A stretch of 64,000 nt of DNA, taken from positions 1-64,000 of the forward strand of contig NZ_MULI01000014.1 of NCBI RefSeq assembly GCF_002939385.1, read 5' to 3'. The notes under the pieces were generated by a model. That model was not told the DNA's origin. It did no database searches and saw nothing but the letters and a program-made list of their open reading frames with translations. Positions 29,133-38,791 of the stretch are shown in pieces (position 1 is the first letter of the stretch; each line of letters starts with the position of its first letter). The DNA is from Streptomyces sp. MH60. Its GTDB lineage: Bacteria > Actinomycetota > Actinomycetes > Streptomycetales > Streptomycetaceae. A program made the translations under genes and the position numbers.

Positions 29133-31664
29133 TCACTCGGCCTTGATCGCGTTCAGCATGTTCAGCCGGGCGGCGTTGCGGGCCGGCCACATGGCGGCCA
29201 GGACGCCCACCAGTCCGGCCAGCACCACGAAGATCCCGATCCGGTCCCAGGGCAGGACCAGCGCGTACCCCGGGATCTCCTCGGCGACGGTCTCGCCGAT
29301 CGCCCAGCCGAGGAACGTGCCGAGACCGATGCCGACCACCGCGCCGAACACCGAGATGACGACCGCCTCCAGCCGGACCATCCGCTTCACCCGGCGCCGG
29401 TCCAGACCGATCGCGCGCAGCATGCCGATCTCCTGCTGCCGTTCGAAGACGGACATCGCGAGGGTGTTGACGACGCCGAGGACCGCGATGATCAGCGCCA
29501 TCGCCAGCAGTCCGTACATGACGTTCAGCAGGGTGTTGATGGCGCCGCCGAACTCGTCGCGGATGTCCTGCCGGTCCATCACGGTGATCGCGGGGTTGTC
29601 GCCGAGCGCGTCGACGATGACCTTCTCGTTCGCCGCGGACTGGCCGCCGTCGACCTTCACGAAGATCTGCTGGATGGACGGCTTCGCCTCGTGCCGGTCC
29701 ATGACCTTCCGGTCGACGAGGACGGGGGAGAGGAACTCGCTGTCCTTGTAGACGGCGCCGACCGTCAGCGTGGCCTTCCGGTCGTCGTCGAAGGTGACGG
29801 GGACGGTGTCGCCGGGCTTCCAGCCCCTGTTCTCGGCCGTCTTCTCGGCGACCGCGATCCGGCCCTGGGCGAGCGAGCCCGCGTCGCCGCTGACGACGTC
29901 GACGGTCAGGACCTTCTCGATGTCGCCCGGCGTGACCGCCGAAGCGGACACGAAGTCGCCGTCGACCCGGAAGTAGGCGTCCTGCTGCGGAGACACCGCG
30001 GACACGCCGTCGGCCTTCTCCAGAGCCGTCAACGCGGACTGGTCGAGGCCGCCCCCATTGGCCATGGAGACCATGTAGTCGGCCTTGATGTTGTCCGTGG
30101 TCATCTTGTCGATGGCGGTGCCGACCGTGACGCCGAGCACCGACAGGCCGGTCACCAGCGTCAGCCCGATCGCCAGCGCCGAGGCGGTGGCGCCGGTGCG
30201 GCGCGGGTTGCGGACCGCGTTCTGGCCGGCCAGCTTGCCCGCCACCCCGAAGGGCCCGACGAGCAGCGGACGGACGAGTGCGATCACCGGCCGGGACAGC
30301 AGCGGGATGAGGATGATCACGCCGATCAGGGCGAGGAACGCGCCCGCGCCGATGTACATCCGGCCGTTGTCGCCGCCGGTCGAGGCGCCCGCCACGATCC
30401 CCGCCGCACCGAGGGCGGTGACGGCCGCACCGATGGAGTTGCGCAGCACCAGTGACTTGGTGGTGGCCACCGCGTGGACGCTGTTCATGGCCGCCACCGG
30501 CGGGATCTTCGCGGCCCGGCGGCCGGGCAGCCAGGCGGCGAACACCGTGATCAGCACGCCCACCGCGAACGCCGCGAGCACCGGCGTGGCGGACAGCACC
30601 AGCGGGCCGTCCGGCATCTTCATGTCGGCCGCGGCCATGCCGGAGCGCAGTCCGACGGCCAGACCGACGCCGAGGGCGAAGCCGACGGCCGAGGCCACCA
30701 GACCCACCAGCGCGGCCTCGGCGAGCACCGAGCGGGTGACCTGCCTGCGGGACGCGCCGACGGCGCGCATCAGGGCGATCTCCTTGGTGCGCTGGGCGAC
30801 CAGCATCGTGAAGGTGTTGGAGATCAGGAAGATGCCGACGAACAGCGCGATGCCCGCGAAGCCGAGCAGGACCTGCTTGAGGTTGCCCAGGCCCTGCTCG
30901 ATCTGGTCGGCCTGCTCGTCGGCGAGCGCCTGGCCGGTCTGGGCCTCGGCGGTGTCCGGCAGCAGCGGCTCGACCGCGGCCAGGACCTTGGCGTCGTCGG
31001 CGCCGGGGGCCGCGGTGACGGTGGCGTCCTCGAAGTAGCCCGGTTCGAGGTACTGCTTCTGGGCGACGGCGGTGTCGAAGAGGACGAGGCTGCCGCCGGC
31101 GTTGACGGCGCCGTCCTCGGTGGTGAACACACCGCTGAGGGTGTACTCCTTCACCGGGCCGTTGGTCGCGACGCGCACCCGGTCGCCGACCTTGTACTCG
31201 CCCTTGGCGGCGGACTCCTCGTCCAGGGCGATCTGGTCGTCCTTCACCGGGCCCGAGCCGTCGGTGAACGTATAGGCGGTGTCCTTGCCGTCCTTGCCGG
31301 GGGCGAAGTTGGAGCCCTTGTTGGACCAGCCGACGCCGATCAGCTTCCCGTCGGGGTCGGCGACGCCGGCGAAGCCCTCGACGCGGCCGTACACCCCGGC
31401 GACGCCGTCCACGGCGGAGATCCGGTCGAGGACCTCGCCGGAGAGGCCGGGCTCCTCCTTGGGGTTGTCCGGGTCGGCGTACGAGGTGACGGCGACGGCG
31501 ACGTCGTCGTAGCTCTTCGCCGACTGGTTGCGGAAGGCGTTGGAGAGGGTGTCGGCGAAGACCAGGGTGCCCGAGACGAACGCCACGCCGAGCATCACGG
31601 CGAGCACGGTCATCAACAGCCTGGCCTTGTGCGCGAAGACATTGCGCAAGGCGGTACGGAACAT
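29133..31664 (-). CDS. FtsX-domain ABC transporter permease, second MacB-type system
   Basis: 843 residues with the same plan as the permease at 3863-6427. An N-terminal helix (LLMTVLAVMLGVAFVSGTLVF) leads to an extracytoplasmic domain, then an FtsX core with QRTKEIALMRAVGASRRQV, a second extracytoplasmic domain and a second FtsX core with ERQQEIGMLRAIGLDRRRV. The conserved N-terminus FRTALRNVFAHKARLL also matches the paralogue. It is the downstream partner of the ATPase at 31720, 55 nt apart. The substrate is unknown; lipoprotein or antibiotic extrusion is typical for the family. Confidence 0.9.
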   Translation of the reverse strand: MFRTALRNVFAHKARLLMTVLAVMLGVAFVSGTLVFADTLSNAFRNQSAKSYDDVAVAVTSYADPDNPKEEPGLSGEVLDRISAVDGVAGVYGRVEGFAGVADPDGKLIGVGWSNKGSNFAPGKDGKDTAYTFTDGSGPVKDDQIALDEESAAKGEYKVGDRVRVATNGPVKEYTLSGVFTTEDGAVNAGGSLVLFDTAVAQKQYLEPGYFEDATVTAAPGADDAKVLAAVEPLLPDTAEAQTGQALADEQADQIEQGLGNLKQVLLGFAGIALFVGIFLISNTFTMLVAQRTKEIALMRAVGASRRQVTRSVLAEAALVGLVASAVGFALGVGLAVGLRSGMAAADMKMPDGPLVLSATPVLAAFAVGVLITVFAAWLPGRRAAKIPPVAAMNSVHAVATTKSLVLRNSIGAAVTALGAAGIVAGASTGGDNGRMYIGAGAFLALIGVIILIPLLSRPVIALVRPLLVGPFGVAGKLAGQNAVRNPRRTGATASALAIGLTLVTGLSVLGVTVGTAIDKMTTDNIKADYMVSMANGGGLDQSALTALEKADGVSAVSPQQDAYFRVDGDFVSASAVTPGDIEKVLTVDVVSGDAGSLAQGRIAVAEKTAENRGWKPGDTVPVTFDDDRKATLTVGAVYKDSEFLSPVLVDRKVMDRHEAKPSIQQIFVKVDGGQSAANEKVIVDALGDNPAITVMDRQDIRDEFGGAINTLLNVMYGLLAMALIIAVLGVVNTLAMSVFERQQEIGMLRAIGLDRRRVKRMVRLEAVVISVFGAVVGIGLGTFLGWAIGETVAEEIPGYALVLPWDRIGIFVVLAGLVGVLAAMWPARNAARLNMLNAIKAE

Positions 31665-31719
31665 GGGTCTTCTCTGTCCAGACGTACGGGGTACGGGGTG
31701 GGGGAGCGGACGGGGGACG

Positions 31720-32490
31720 TCAGCTGGTGCGGCCCTTGGCGTCGAACCGCTTCATGCGGTCCAGCACCGAGTCGGCCGTCGGCCCGTACACCTCGTCGAC
31801 GATGCGTCCGTCCGCGAGGAAGACCACCCGGTCCGCGTAGGAGGCGGCCACCGGGTCGTGGGTCACCATCACCACGGTCTGGCCCAGCTCCCGCACCGAG
31901 TTGCGCAGGAAGCCCAGCACCTCGGCGCCGGAACGGGAGTCGAGGTTGCCGGTCGGCTCGTCACCGAAGATGATCTCCGGCCGGGAGGCCAGCGCCCGCG
32001 CCACGGCGACGCGCTGCTGCTGCCCGCCGGAGAGCTGGGCCGGCCGGTGCCCGAGGCGTCCGGACAGTCCGACCATCTGGATCACGGAGTCCAGCCACTG
32101 CTTGTCGGGCTTGCGGCCCGCGATGTCCATCGGGAGGGTGATGTTCTCCAGCGCGGTGAGCGTCGGCAGCAGGTTGAACGCCTGGAAGATGAAGCCGATC
32201 TTGTCCCGGCGCAGCTTGGTCAGCTGCTTGTCCTTGAGCGAGCCCAGCTCGGTCTCGCCGATGCACACCGAGCCGGACGAGAAGGTGTCCAGGCCCGCGA
32301 CGCAGTGCATCAGCGTGGACTTGCCGGAGCCGGAGGGGCCCATGATCGCGGTGAGCTCGGCCTGCCGGAAGTCGATGGAGACGCGGTCCAGGGCGACCAC
32401 CTGGGTCTCGCCCTGGCCGTAGATCTTGGAAAGCTCCGTGGCGCGCGCGGCCACGAGGGTGGACCGGTCGGCGATGGGTGCGGTGGTCAC
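31720..32490 (-). CDS. MacB/LolD-type ABC transporter ATP-binding protein, second system
   Basis: 256 residues from GTG 32490. Walker A GPSGSGKST, signature LSGGQQQRVAVARAL, Walker B ending FGDEP and VTHD are all intact. It is highly similar to the ATPase at 3078-3866, including the C-terminal DRMKRFDAKGRTS. GTG 32490 is chosen because GGAG lies about 10 nt upstream. The open frame continues further through a tandem repeat of His/Arg/Thr codons that is unlikely to be translated. Confidence 0.92.
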   Translation of the reverse strand: MTTAPIADRSTLVAARATELSKIYGQGETQVVALDRVSIDFRQAELTAIMGPSGSGKSTLMHCVAGLDTFSSGSVCIGETELGSLKDKQLTKLRRDKIGFIFQAFNLLPTLTALENITLPMDIAGRKPDKQWLDSVIQMVGLSGRLGHRPAQLSGGQQQRVAVARALASRPEIIFGDEPTGNLDSRSGAEVLGFLRNSVRELGQTVVMVTHDPVAASYADRVVFLADGRIVDEVYGPTADSVLDRMKRFDAKGRTS

Positions 32491-32515
32491 GGGAAGGGCG
32501 CTCCTGTCGGTACGG

Positions 32516-32597
32516 CGTGTGCGGTGGGCACGGTGTGTGCGGTGGGCACGGTGTGTGCGAGGGCACGGTCTGTGCGGTCGGCACGGTGTGTGCTCGG
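32516..32597. repeat. Tandem repeat upstream of the second ABC exporter
   Basis: About five imperfect copies of an 18-bp unit (GTGTGTGCGGTGGGCACG) lie in the leader of the ATPase gene. Copy-number change here could alter promoter or leader spacing. The rest of the 32491-32988 gap holds an AT-rich patch (AATAAAATAAGA near 32900) and the bldA promoter area, with a -10-like TAGGCT at 32954-32959, but no gene. Confidence 0.75.
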
Positions 32598-32988
32598 GGA
32601 CTTCGTCCATCGTCCCGGCCGTACGGCGCCTTGTAGTCAGCCGCTGTTCCGGTTCCGGGGGGCGACTTCGGTCGGACTGGGCGGGCCGGTGTCATACCTG
32701 CGGATGACGGCCGACCCCGACGGCACGCGCCGTCCCGCCCGGGGAGCGGGGTGGTGCGGGGGCGGCGCGAGAACGGGGCGGGCGCCCTTGTCGTGACGGT
32801 GAAATCCCGTCATTCCGCACACGGCGCGGAGCGTCGCACGCAAGGCTGTTGGCATGTGCTGATGGCCTGACCCGGTATCTGATGGACCCTCAGGCATCAA
32901 TAAAATAAGACAACATCGGTCGTCCCGCCCAAGGTCCGGGAGGTGCGTCCCGATAGGCTCGTGGCGCGCTACGCGGAGCCCATGGCCT

Positions 32989-33072
32989 GCCCGGATGGTG
33001 GAATGCAGACACGGCGAGCTTAAACCTCGCTGCCCCTTCGAGGGCGTGCCGGTTCAAGTCCGGCTCCGGGCA
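32989..33072 (+). tRNA. bldA: tRNA-Leu(UAA), the bldA tRNA
   Basis: The cloverleaf closes well: acceptor arm GCCCGGA pairs with TCCGGGC, the anticodon stem GCGAG pairs with CTCGC, and the 7-nt loop CTTAAAC gives anticodon TAA (33021-33023). A long class II variable arm and a T arm GCCGG/TTCAAGT/CCGGC are present. The CCA end is not encoded. This is the only tRNA that reads the rare UUA codon efficiently in Streptomyces. Loss of it blocks aerial growth and many antibiotic pathways. TTA codons occur in the terpenoid cluster of this window. Confidence 0.97.
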
Positions 33073-33213
33073 CAACCATCGATCGCCGCCCTGTGCGGGC
33101 CGCCGGCCGTTCGGGCGTCGATCTCTCCTCTCATGTTCCTCCCGCATCCCTCCCGTATCCCTCCCGCCGACCGTTGACAGCGGTGTGCGGCGGACTGGAA
33201 ACTCATCGCGTAC

Positions 33214-33233
33214 TGGTGAAGGAAATTTCACCA
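33214..33233. promoter_or_regulatory. Candidate pobA operator
   Basis: A perfect 7-bp inverted repeat, TGGTGAA and TTCACCA, with a 6-nt spacer, lies 53 nt before the pobA start. An IclR- or TetR-type regulator of aromatic catabolism could bind here. No regulator gene is adjacent. Confidence 0.4.
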
Positions 33234-33286
33234 TGCGAACGCGCTGGTTCGAGCAAGGCAACGACGCCGATCGAAGGGAACGACCG

Positions 33287-34456
33287 ATGCGCACCACCGT
33301 CGGCATCATCGGGGCAGGCCCCGCCGGGCTGCTGCTCGCCCGGCTGCTCCACAACGCCGGGATCGACTCGGTCGTCCTGGAGAGCCGCGACCGTGCCTAC
33401 GTCGAGCGCAGGCAGCGCGCCGGGATCCTGGAGCAGGGCACGGTGGACGTGCTGCGCGAGGCGGGGGCAGGTGAGCGGATGGACCGCGAGGGGCTGCGCC
33501 ACGACGGCATCGAGCTGCGGTTCGCCCGGCGCCGCCACCGCGTCGACTTCCCCGCGCTCACCGGCGGCAGGTCCGTCATGGTCTACGCCCAGACCGAGGT
33601 CTGCAAGGACCTCATCGCCCTCCAGCTCAAGGAGGGCGGCCCGCTGCTGTTCGAGGCGGAGGCGCTGGCGGTGGAAGACGCCGGGACGGACCGGCCGCGC
33701 GTCCGCTTCCGCCACCAGGGCGCCGCGGACGTCCTGGAGTGCGATTACGTCGTCGGCTGCGACGGCTACTGGGGAATCGCCCGGGCCGCCGTCCTTGACG
33801 GGCGGACCTTCGAACGGACGTACCCCTTCGGCTGGCTCGGCATCCTCGCCGACGTCGCCCCCTCGCACGACGAGCTGGTCTACGCCCGCCACGAGCGGGG
33901 CTTCGCCCTGCTGTCCATGCGCTCCCCGTCCGTCTCCCGCCTCTACCTCCAGGTCCCCGCGGACACGGACGCCGACAGCTGGAGCGACGAGGAGATCTGG
34001 GACGAGCTGGAGCGCCGCTTCGAGACCGACGACGACTGGAGCCTGAGGCGGGGCCCCATCACCCAGAAGTCGGTCACGCCGATGCGCTCCTACGTCCACG
34101 AGCCCATGCGGCACGGCCGCCTCTTCCTGGCCGGCGACGCCGCGCACATCGTGCCGCCCACCGGCGCCAAGGGCCTCAACCTCGCCGTCGGCGACGTGGT
34201 CACCTTCGCGCGGGCGCTGGCCCACCGCACCGCGACCGGCTCCGACGCGCTGCTCGACGCCTACTCCGCGACCTGCCTGCGCCGCGTCTGGCAGGCCGAG
34301 CGGTTCTCGTACGACATGACGACGCTGCTGCACGCCGCCCCGGGCGCCACGCCCTTCGAGGACCGGCTCCAGCTGGCCCGCCTGGACCGGATCGCCTCCT
34401 CCCGCGCCGCCGAGACCGACCTGGCCGAGGCGTACACGGGGTTCCCGATCGGGTGA
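33287..34456 (+). CDS. pobA: 4-hydroxybenzoate 3-monooxygenase
   Basis: 389 residues, normal length for PobA. This FAD-dependent enzyme uses NAD(P)H and O2 to turn 4-hydroxybenzoate into protocatechuate. The N-terminal dinucleotide fold is VGIIGAGPAGLLLARLL. The substrate/NADPH region is RRQRAGILEQGTVDVLREAG. The second FAD motif GRLFLAGDAAHIVPPTGAKGLNLAVGD is complete. ATG 33287 follows AAGGG; an earlier GTG at 33185 lies upstream of the operator-like repeat and is unlikely. The gene stands alone downstream of bldA. Confidence 0.95.
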   Translation: MRTTVGIIGAGPAGLLLARLLHNAGIDSVVLESRDRAYVERRQRAGILEQGTVDVLREAGAGERMDREGLRHDGIELRFARRRHRVDFPALTGGRSVMVYAQTEVCKDLIALQLKEGGPLLFEAEALAVEDAGTDRPRVRFRHQGAADVLECDYVVGCDGYWGIARAAVLDGRTFERTYPFGWLGILADVAPSHDELVYARHERGFALLSMRSPSVSRLYLQVPADTDADSWSDEEIWDELERRFETDDDWSLRRGPITQKSVTPMRSYVHEPMRHGRLFLAGDAAHIVPPTGAKGLNLAVGDVVTFARALAHRTATGSDALLDAYSATCLRRVWQAERFSYDMTTLLHAAPGATPFEDRLQLARLDRIASSRAAETDLAEAYTGFPIG

Positions 34457-34624
34457 GCACCGCCCGGCACCCCACGGGGCCCCGGCCGTGAGGGGAATCA
34501 CTGATCGGCGTAGCGTGTTGAGTCGCAAGGCGAGGGAAAGATCCTCCCCAAGCAGTAGGGTCATTCCTTTGCCGTTCTATTACTCTTGAGCCAAGGCTGC
34601 GCCGTGTGGCCATGGAGGAGTGAA

Positions 34625-35548
34625 ATGAGGAGCAGAAACCCGGTCTTCTCGCGACGGGGGTTCAGCCGCGACAACGGCTACGCGGGCTTCAACGCCGCGC
34701 CGCAGGCCGGGGGACCCGCCGTCGCCACGCAGGCCAACCCGTACGCGCAGGGCGCCCAGGGCAACCCGTACGCCCAGCCGTCCGCCGGCAACCCGTACGC
34801 GCAGAACCCGTACGCCCAGCAGGACCTTCAGTACGGCACGCCGCCGCAGGCGCCCGCCACCACCGGCCGGATGACGATGGACGATGTCGTCATCCGTACG
34901 GCGAGCACGCTCGGCGTGCTCGTGGTGACGGCCGCGCTCGCGTGGGCGCTGCTGCCCGTGGACGACGCCAACATCAACCGCTCGTACGGCATCGGTATCG
35001 GCGCCGCGCTGATCGGCATGGTCCTGGCGCTCGTCCAGTCCTTCAAGCACAAGCCCACTCCGGCGCTGATCCTGCTCTACGCGGCGTTCGAGGGTGTCTT
35101 CCTCGGCGTCGTCTCCAGCGTCGTCGACAACCGCATCGCGGACGGTGCGGCCATGCAGGCCGTGATCGGCACGATGGCGGTCTTCGCCGGTGTGCTGATC
35201 GCCTACAAGGCGGGCTGGATCCGGGTCAACCGGCGCTTCTACGGCTTCGTGATGGCCGCCGCGCTCGGCTTCGTCATCCTGATGATGGTGAACCTGCTGT
35301 TCGCCGTCTTCGGCGGCGGCGACGGCCTCGGCTTCCGCAGCGGTGCGCTCGGTGTCGTCTTCGGCATCGTCGGCATCATCCTCGGCGCCTGCTTCCTCGC
35401 CCTCGACTTCAAGCAGGTCGAGGACGGGCTCGCCTACGGCGCCCCGCGCGAGGAGGCCTGGTTCGCCGCGTTCGGCCTCACGCTGACGCTGGTCTGGATC
35501 TACCTGGAGTTCCTGCGCCTCATCGCGATCTTGAACAGCAACGACTAG
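34625..35548 (+). CDS. Bax inhibitor-1/YccA family membrane protein
   Basis: 307 residues. The N-terminal ~85 residues are a cytoplasmic segment with repeated NPYAQ motifs. Seven hydrophobic helices follow (VLVVTAALAWALLP to WIYLEFLRLIAIL), with the family's C-terminal Asp/Glu pattern (ALDFKQVEDGL). Relatives are leak channels for Ca2+ or H+ and stress proteins; the role here is not known. GGAGGAG lies 4 nt before ATG 34625. It ends in a strong hairpin. Confidence 0.9.
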   Translation: MRSRNPVFSRRGFSRDNGYAGFNAAPQAGGPAVATQANPYAQGAQGNPYAQPSAGNPYAQNPYAQQDLQYGTPPQAPATTGRMTMDDVVIRTASTLGVLVVTAALAWALLPVDDANINRSYGIGIGAALIGMVLALVQSFKHKPTPALILLYAAFEGVFLGVVSSVVDNRIADGAAMQAVIGTMAVFAGVLIAYKAGWIRVNRRFYGFVMAAALGFVILMMVNLLFAVFGGGDGLGFRSGALGVVFGIVGIILGACFLALDFKQVEDGLAYGAPREEAWFAAFGLTLTLVWIYLEFLRLIAILNSND

Positions 35549-35581
35549 CAGGACCGCGCAGTCCAGCAGGACCGCACAGAG

Positions 35582-35614
35582 GAAGGGCCCCGGGCTTCGT
35601 GCCCGGGGCCCTTC
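35582..35614. terminator. Hairpin terminator between convergent genes
   Basis: A perfect 14-bp inverted repeat with a 5-nt loop lies between the Bax-inhibitor-like gene (+) and the DUF4287-like gene (-). Confidence 0.8.
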
Positions 35615-35638
35615 GTCGTCGTGCGGGCCGGCGCCCGC

Positions 35639-35869
35639 TCACAGCAGCTTGCGGGCGGCCCTTCTCAGGTCGTACTCGTGGACGAGCGCCTTCGCGTGGC
35701 CGTACGCGAGGTTGTGTTCGTGGCGGAGCCAGCTGACCTTCTCCTCGAAGCGGAAGAGGGCGGGGCCGTCCTCGACGGCGCGCAGCCAGTCGGAGATCTC
35801 ACGGCCGGTGCACTGGGGGATACGGGCGAGCAGATTGCGGTGGGTCTCCTCGGAGAAGACTTGGGACAT
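35639..35869 (-). CDS. DUF4287-type small conserved protein
   Basis: 76 residues with the pattern SEETHRNLLARIPQCTGREISDWLRAVEDG...SWLRHEHNLAYGHAKALVHEYDLRRA. This helical fold is found in actinobacterial DUF4287 proteins, whose role is unknown. GGAGG lies 6 nt before the ATG. It is divergent from the small gene at 35973. Confidence 0.8.
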   Translation of the reverse strand: MSQVFSEETHRNLLARIPQCTGREISDWLRAVEDGPALFRFEEKVSWLRHEHNLAYGHAKALVHEYDLRRAARKLL

Positions 35870-35972
35870 CGGCGCCTCCGGGCGAAAGGGGTTGTAAGCC
35901 GGTCCTTCAGGTCACCGTGCCTGAGCGTTCGCCCGTTGGCAACAGTCCCGGACGGCCGCGTACGCTCGCGCC

Positions 35973-36284
35973 GTGGTTGATACGACGCCTTTGACCCGTG
36001 CCGTGGACGATTTCGCCGACCGGCTGCGGGCCGCCCCGCAGAGCAGGCTGCAACGCGGCGCCGCCGCCGAGGCGCTGGAGCTGGCCAGGGAGTTGGCCCG
36101 GCGCGCCCAGCTGGTGGAGGAACCCGGGGCCGAGCCCCGCGAGATGCCGGACGCGGGCATGTTCGCCGCCGCCGACCAGATCGCCGTCGCCGCACACGAC
36201 TTGGCCCTCGTACTGGAGGACGAGGGCCAGGTGGAAGAAGCGGCGGCGCTGGTGGAGGAGGCCCGCAAACGGGCCGGGGTCTGA
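35973..36284 (+). CDS. Small conserved helical protein of unknown function
   Basis: 103 residues, all helical by composition, with a repeated Ala/Glu pattern (GAAAEALELARELARRAQLVEEPGA) and a C-terminal GQVEEAAALVEEARKRAGV. I do not recognise a domain. There is no Shine-Dalgarno sequence before GTG 35973. A -10-like TACGCT ends 6 nt upstream, so a leaderless transcript is likely. It is convergent with the membrane-anchored protein at 36299. Confidence 0.65.
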   Translation: MVDTTPLTRAVDDFADRLRAAPQSRLQRGAAAEALELARELARRAQLVEEPGAEPREMPDAGMFAAADQIAVAAHDLALVLEDEGQVEEAAALVEEARKRAGV

Positions 36285-36298
36285 CGCGACCGACGTGA

Positions 36299-37108
36299 CT
36301 ACAGGGACGCGATGACGCGGTCCGCCAGGATGTAGACGTTCTCCTCGCCGCAGGCGAAGGTCAGCGTGTAGGCACCGGAGATCCCCGAGCCGCCGAGGAG
36401 GTACGGCGTCTGACCCGCGCCCAGCGCGGCGGCCAGGCGCTCCGCGGTCTCGCGGTGCCCCGGGGTCATGCACAGGGTGGTGCCGTCGGCGAAGACGTAC
36501 ACGTCGAGGGTGCCCAGCGGACCCGGACGGACGTCGGCCAGCGCGACGCTCGACTCGGCCAGCTCCTCCAGGGTCGCCACGGTGCGGTCGTGGTCGTTCA
36601 CGGCCGGGGACGGGTTCGGCACGAAGTCCGGGTGGGAGGGGTGCCGGCGGCGGGCGGCGGCCAGCTCGGCGGACTCCCTGGGACCGGCGTGGCCCGCGTC
36701 CTGCGAGGACGGCTCGTCGGTGTCCGCGGCCGGCTCGATCACGGGCTCCAGTCCCACCAGGTCCGCCTGCCGGGGCAGGAACAGCTCACTGTCGGACAGA
36801 CCGAGCAGCAGGGGCGCGTCGGAGGCGTCCCGGGTCTCCTGGGCGGCCCAGAAGGCCCGCGCCTCGGCGAGTTCCCGCTCGCGCTCCTCGGCGAGCGCGT
36901 CGGCGACGGCGGCGCGTATCTCCTCGGCGTCGGCGGTGGTGCGGGCGGCGGGCACCCGGCCCCGCGCGGCGGTGGCCCGGCTCTCGGCCAGCTCGGCGCG
37001 CAGGGCGGTCACCTGCCGGCGCAGCACCAGGATGCTGCGCAGGACGGCGACGCCCACGGCGCCGGTGGCGGCCGTGGTGAGCAGCAGGGCGATCGGCATG
37101 GCGCTCAC
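36299..37108 (-). CDS. Membrane-anchored protein of unknown function
   Basis: 269 residues. One N-terminal helix (IALLLTTAATGAVGVAVLRSILV) is followed by a coiled coil (RRQVTALRAELAESRATA and AEERERELAEARAFWAAQE), then a disordered linker. A conserved C-terminal globular part carries HPSHPDFVPNPSPAVNDHDRTVATLEELAE and a terminal TLTFACGEENVYILADRVIASL. No catalytic motif is seen. GGGAG lies 7 nt before GTG 37108. The 297 nt between this gene and the thiolase end hold short direct GGTCACA repeats and no gene. Confidence 0.65.
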   Translation of the reverse strand: MSAMPIALLLTTAATGAVGVAVLRSILVLRRQVTALRAELAESRATAARGRVPAARTTADAEEIRAAVADALAEERERELAEARAFWAAQETRDASDAPLLLGLSDSELFLPRQADLVGLEPVIEPAADTDEPSSQDAGHAGPRESAELAAARRRHPSHPDFVPNPSPAVNDHDRTVATLEELAESSVALADVRPGPLGTLDVYVFADGTTLCMTPGHRETAERLAAALGAGQTPYLLGGSGISGAYTLTFACGEENVYILADRVIASL

Positions 37109-37405
37109 TGACGTACTCCCGGTTCAAAGTCGACCCCCGACTTCCTACATCAGCTTGAAGGGAGGACTAACCGTCTGTCAGTGCGTAACGTCACGAAACG
37201 GACAGGACTTTGGGCCCGGAAGGGAGGGGTGGGACGGGTCTGACCAGCGTAAATCCAGGGGGCGGGAGAGGTAGGTCACATCCTGGGGGAGTTTGGGTCA
37301 CAAAACGGCCCAGAACCCTGGGGCGAACAGGGTCCCGGACCGTCTCGTCACCCTGGGTCCGCCGGGTGCTACTGACGGTCCCTCAGCGGCCTCTTCGGCG
37401 GCGGG

Positions 37406-38626
37406 TCAGCTCAGGCGCTCGATGACCATGGCCATGCCCTGGCCGCCGCCGACGCACATGGTCTCCAGGCCGAACTGCTTGTCGTGCGTCTGGAGGGAGT
37501 TGATCAGCGTGCCGGTGATGCGGGCGCCGGTCATGCCGAAGGGGTGGCCGACGGCGATGGCGCCGCCGTTGACGTTCAGCTTCTCCAGCGGGATGCCGAG
37601 GTCGCGGTAGGAGGGGATGACCTGCGCGGCGAACGCCTCGTTGATCTCGACCAGGTCGATGTCGCCGACGGTCAGCCCGGCGCGGGACAGCGCCTGCTTG
37701 CTCGCCTCGACCGGACCCAGGCCCATGATCTCCGGGGACAGGCCCGAGACGCCGGTGGAGACGATGCGGGCGAGCGGGGTCAGGCCCAGCTCGCGGGCCT
37801 TGGTGTCGCTCATGATCACCAGGGCGGCGGCGCCGTCGTTGAGCGGGCAGCAGTTGCCGGCGGTGACCAGGCCGTCGGGGCGGAAGACGGGCTTGAGGCC
37901 CTGGACGCCCTCCAGGGTGACGCCGGCGCGGGGGCCGTCGTCCTTGGCGACGACGGTGCCGTCGGGGAGGGTCACCGGGGTGATCTCGCGCTCCCAGAAG
38001 CCGTTCTTGATGGCTTCCTCGGCGAGGTTCTGGGACCGGACGCCGAACTCGTCCATGTCCTGCCGGGTGATGCCCTTGGCGCGGGCGAGGTTCTCCGCGG
38101 TCTGGCCCATCGCGATGTACGGGTCGGGGACCAGGCCGTCCTCGCGCGGGTCGTGCCAGGTGGTGCCCTCCTGCTGGGCGACCTCGGCGGTACGGGCCTC
38201 GGCCTCGGCGAAGAGCGGGTTGTGGGTGTCCGGCAGGCTGTCGGAGTTGCCCTTGGCGAACCGGGAGACCATCTCGACACCGGCCGAGACGAAGACGTCG
38301 CCCTCACCGGCCTTGATGGCGTGCAGGGCCATGCGGGAGGTCTGCAGGGACGAGGAGCAGTACCGGGTGACGGTGCAGCCGGGCAGGTGGTCCATGCCCA
38401 TCTCGACGGCGACGATCCGGCCGAGGTTGTTGCCCTGCTCGCCGCCGGGCAGGCCGCAGCCGAGCATCAGGTCGTCGATGTCCCTCGGGTCCAGCTCGGG
38501 GACCTTCGCGAGGGCCGCCTGGATGATCGTGGCGGCCAGGTCGTCGGGGCGCAGGTCCTTCAGGGAGCCCTTGAAGGCCCGGCCGATGGGGGAACGGGCG
38601 GCAGAGACGATCACGGCTTCGGGCAT
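37406..38626 (-). CDS. Acetyl-CoA C-acyltransferase (thiolase)
   Basis: 406 residues from ATG 38626, full length. The nucleophile Cys sits in [19 protein letters not shown], close to the usual CSSG loop. The catalytic His is in [20 protein letters not shown] and the second Cys in [18 protein letters not shown]. It performs the thiolytic step of beta-oxidation or the reverse condensation. GGAG precedes the ATG by 5 nt. It is transcribed alone. Substrate chain length cannot be read from sequence. Confidence 0.93.
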   Translation of the reverse strand: MPEAVIVSAARSPIGRAFKGSLKDLRPDDLAATIIQAALAKVPELDPRDIDDLMLGCGLPGGEQGNNLGRIVAVEMGMDHLPGCTVTRYCSSSLQTSRMALHAIKAGEGDVFVSAGVEMVSRFAKGNSDSLPDTHNPLFAEAEARTAEVAQQEGTTWHDPREDGLVPDPYIAMGQTAENLARAKGITRQDMDEFGVRSQNLAEEAIKNGFWEREITPVTLPDGTVVAKDDGPRAGVTLEGVQGLKPVFRPDGLVTAGNCCPLNDGAAALVIMSDTKARELGLTPLARIVSTGVSGLSPEIMGLGPVEASKQALSRAGLTVGDIDLVEINEAFAAQVIPSYRDLGIPLEKLNVNGGAIAVGHPFGMTGARITGTLINSLQTHDKQFGLETMCVGGGQGMAMVIERLS

Positions 38627-38791
38627 CACGGCTCCAGTGATGAGGGGTTGGCGGCTGCTGGGGAAGTTACCCGGCCGTATGGCCCGGGTCACGGGTGCGG
38701 CGGTGTGACATGGGCCGCAACTGTCTAAGCGCTTGCTTTTGCCTCCGGTGGTGGGGCGGTGCTTCTTCCGCCGGGGGTGGCGGCGGGCGTA

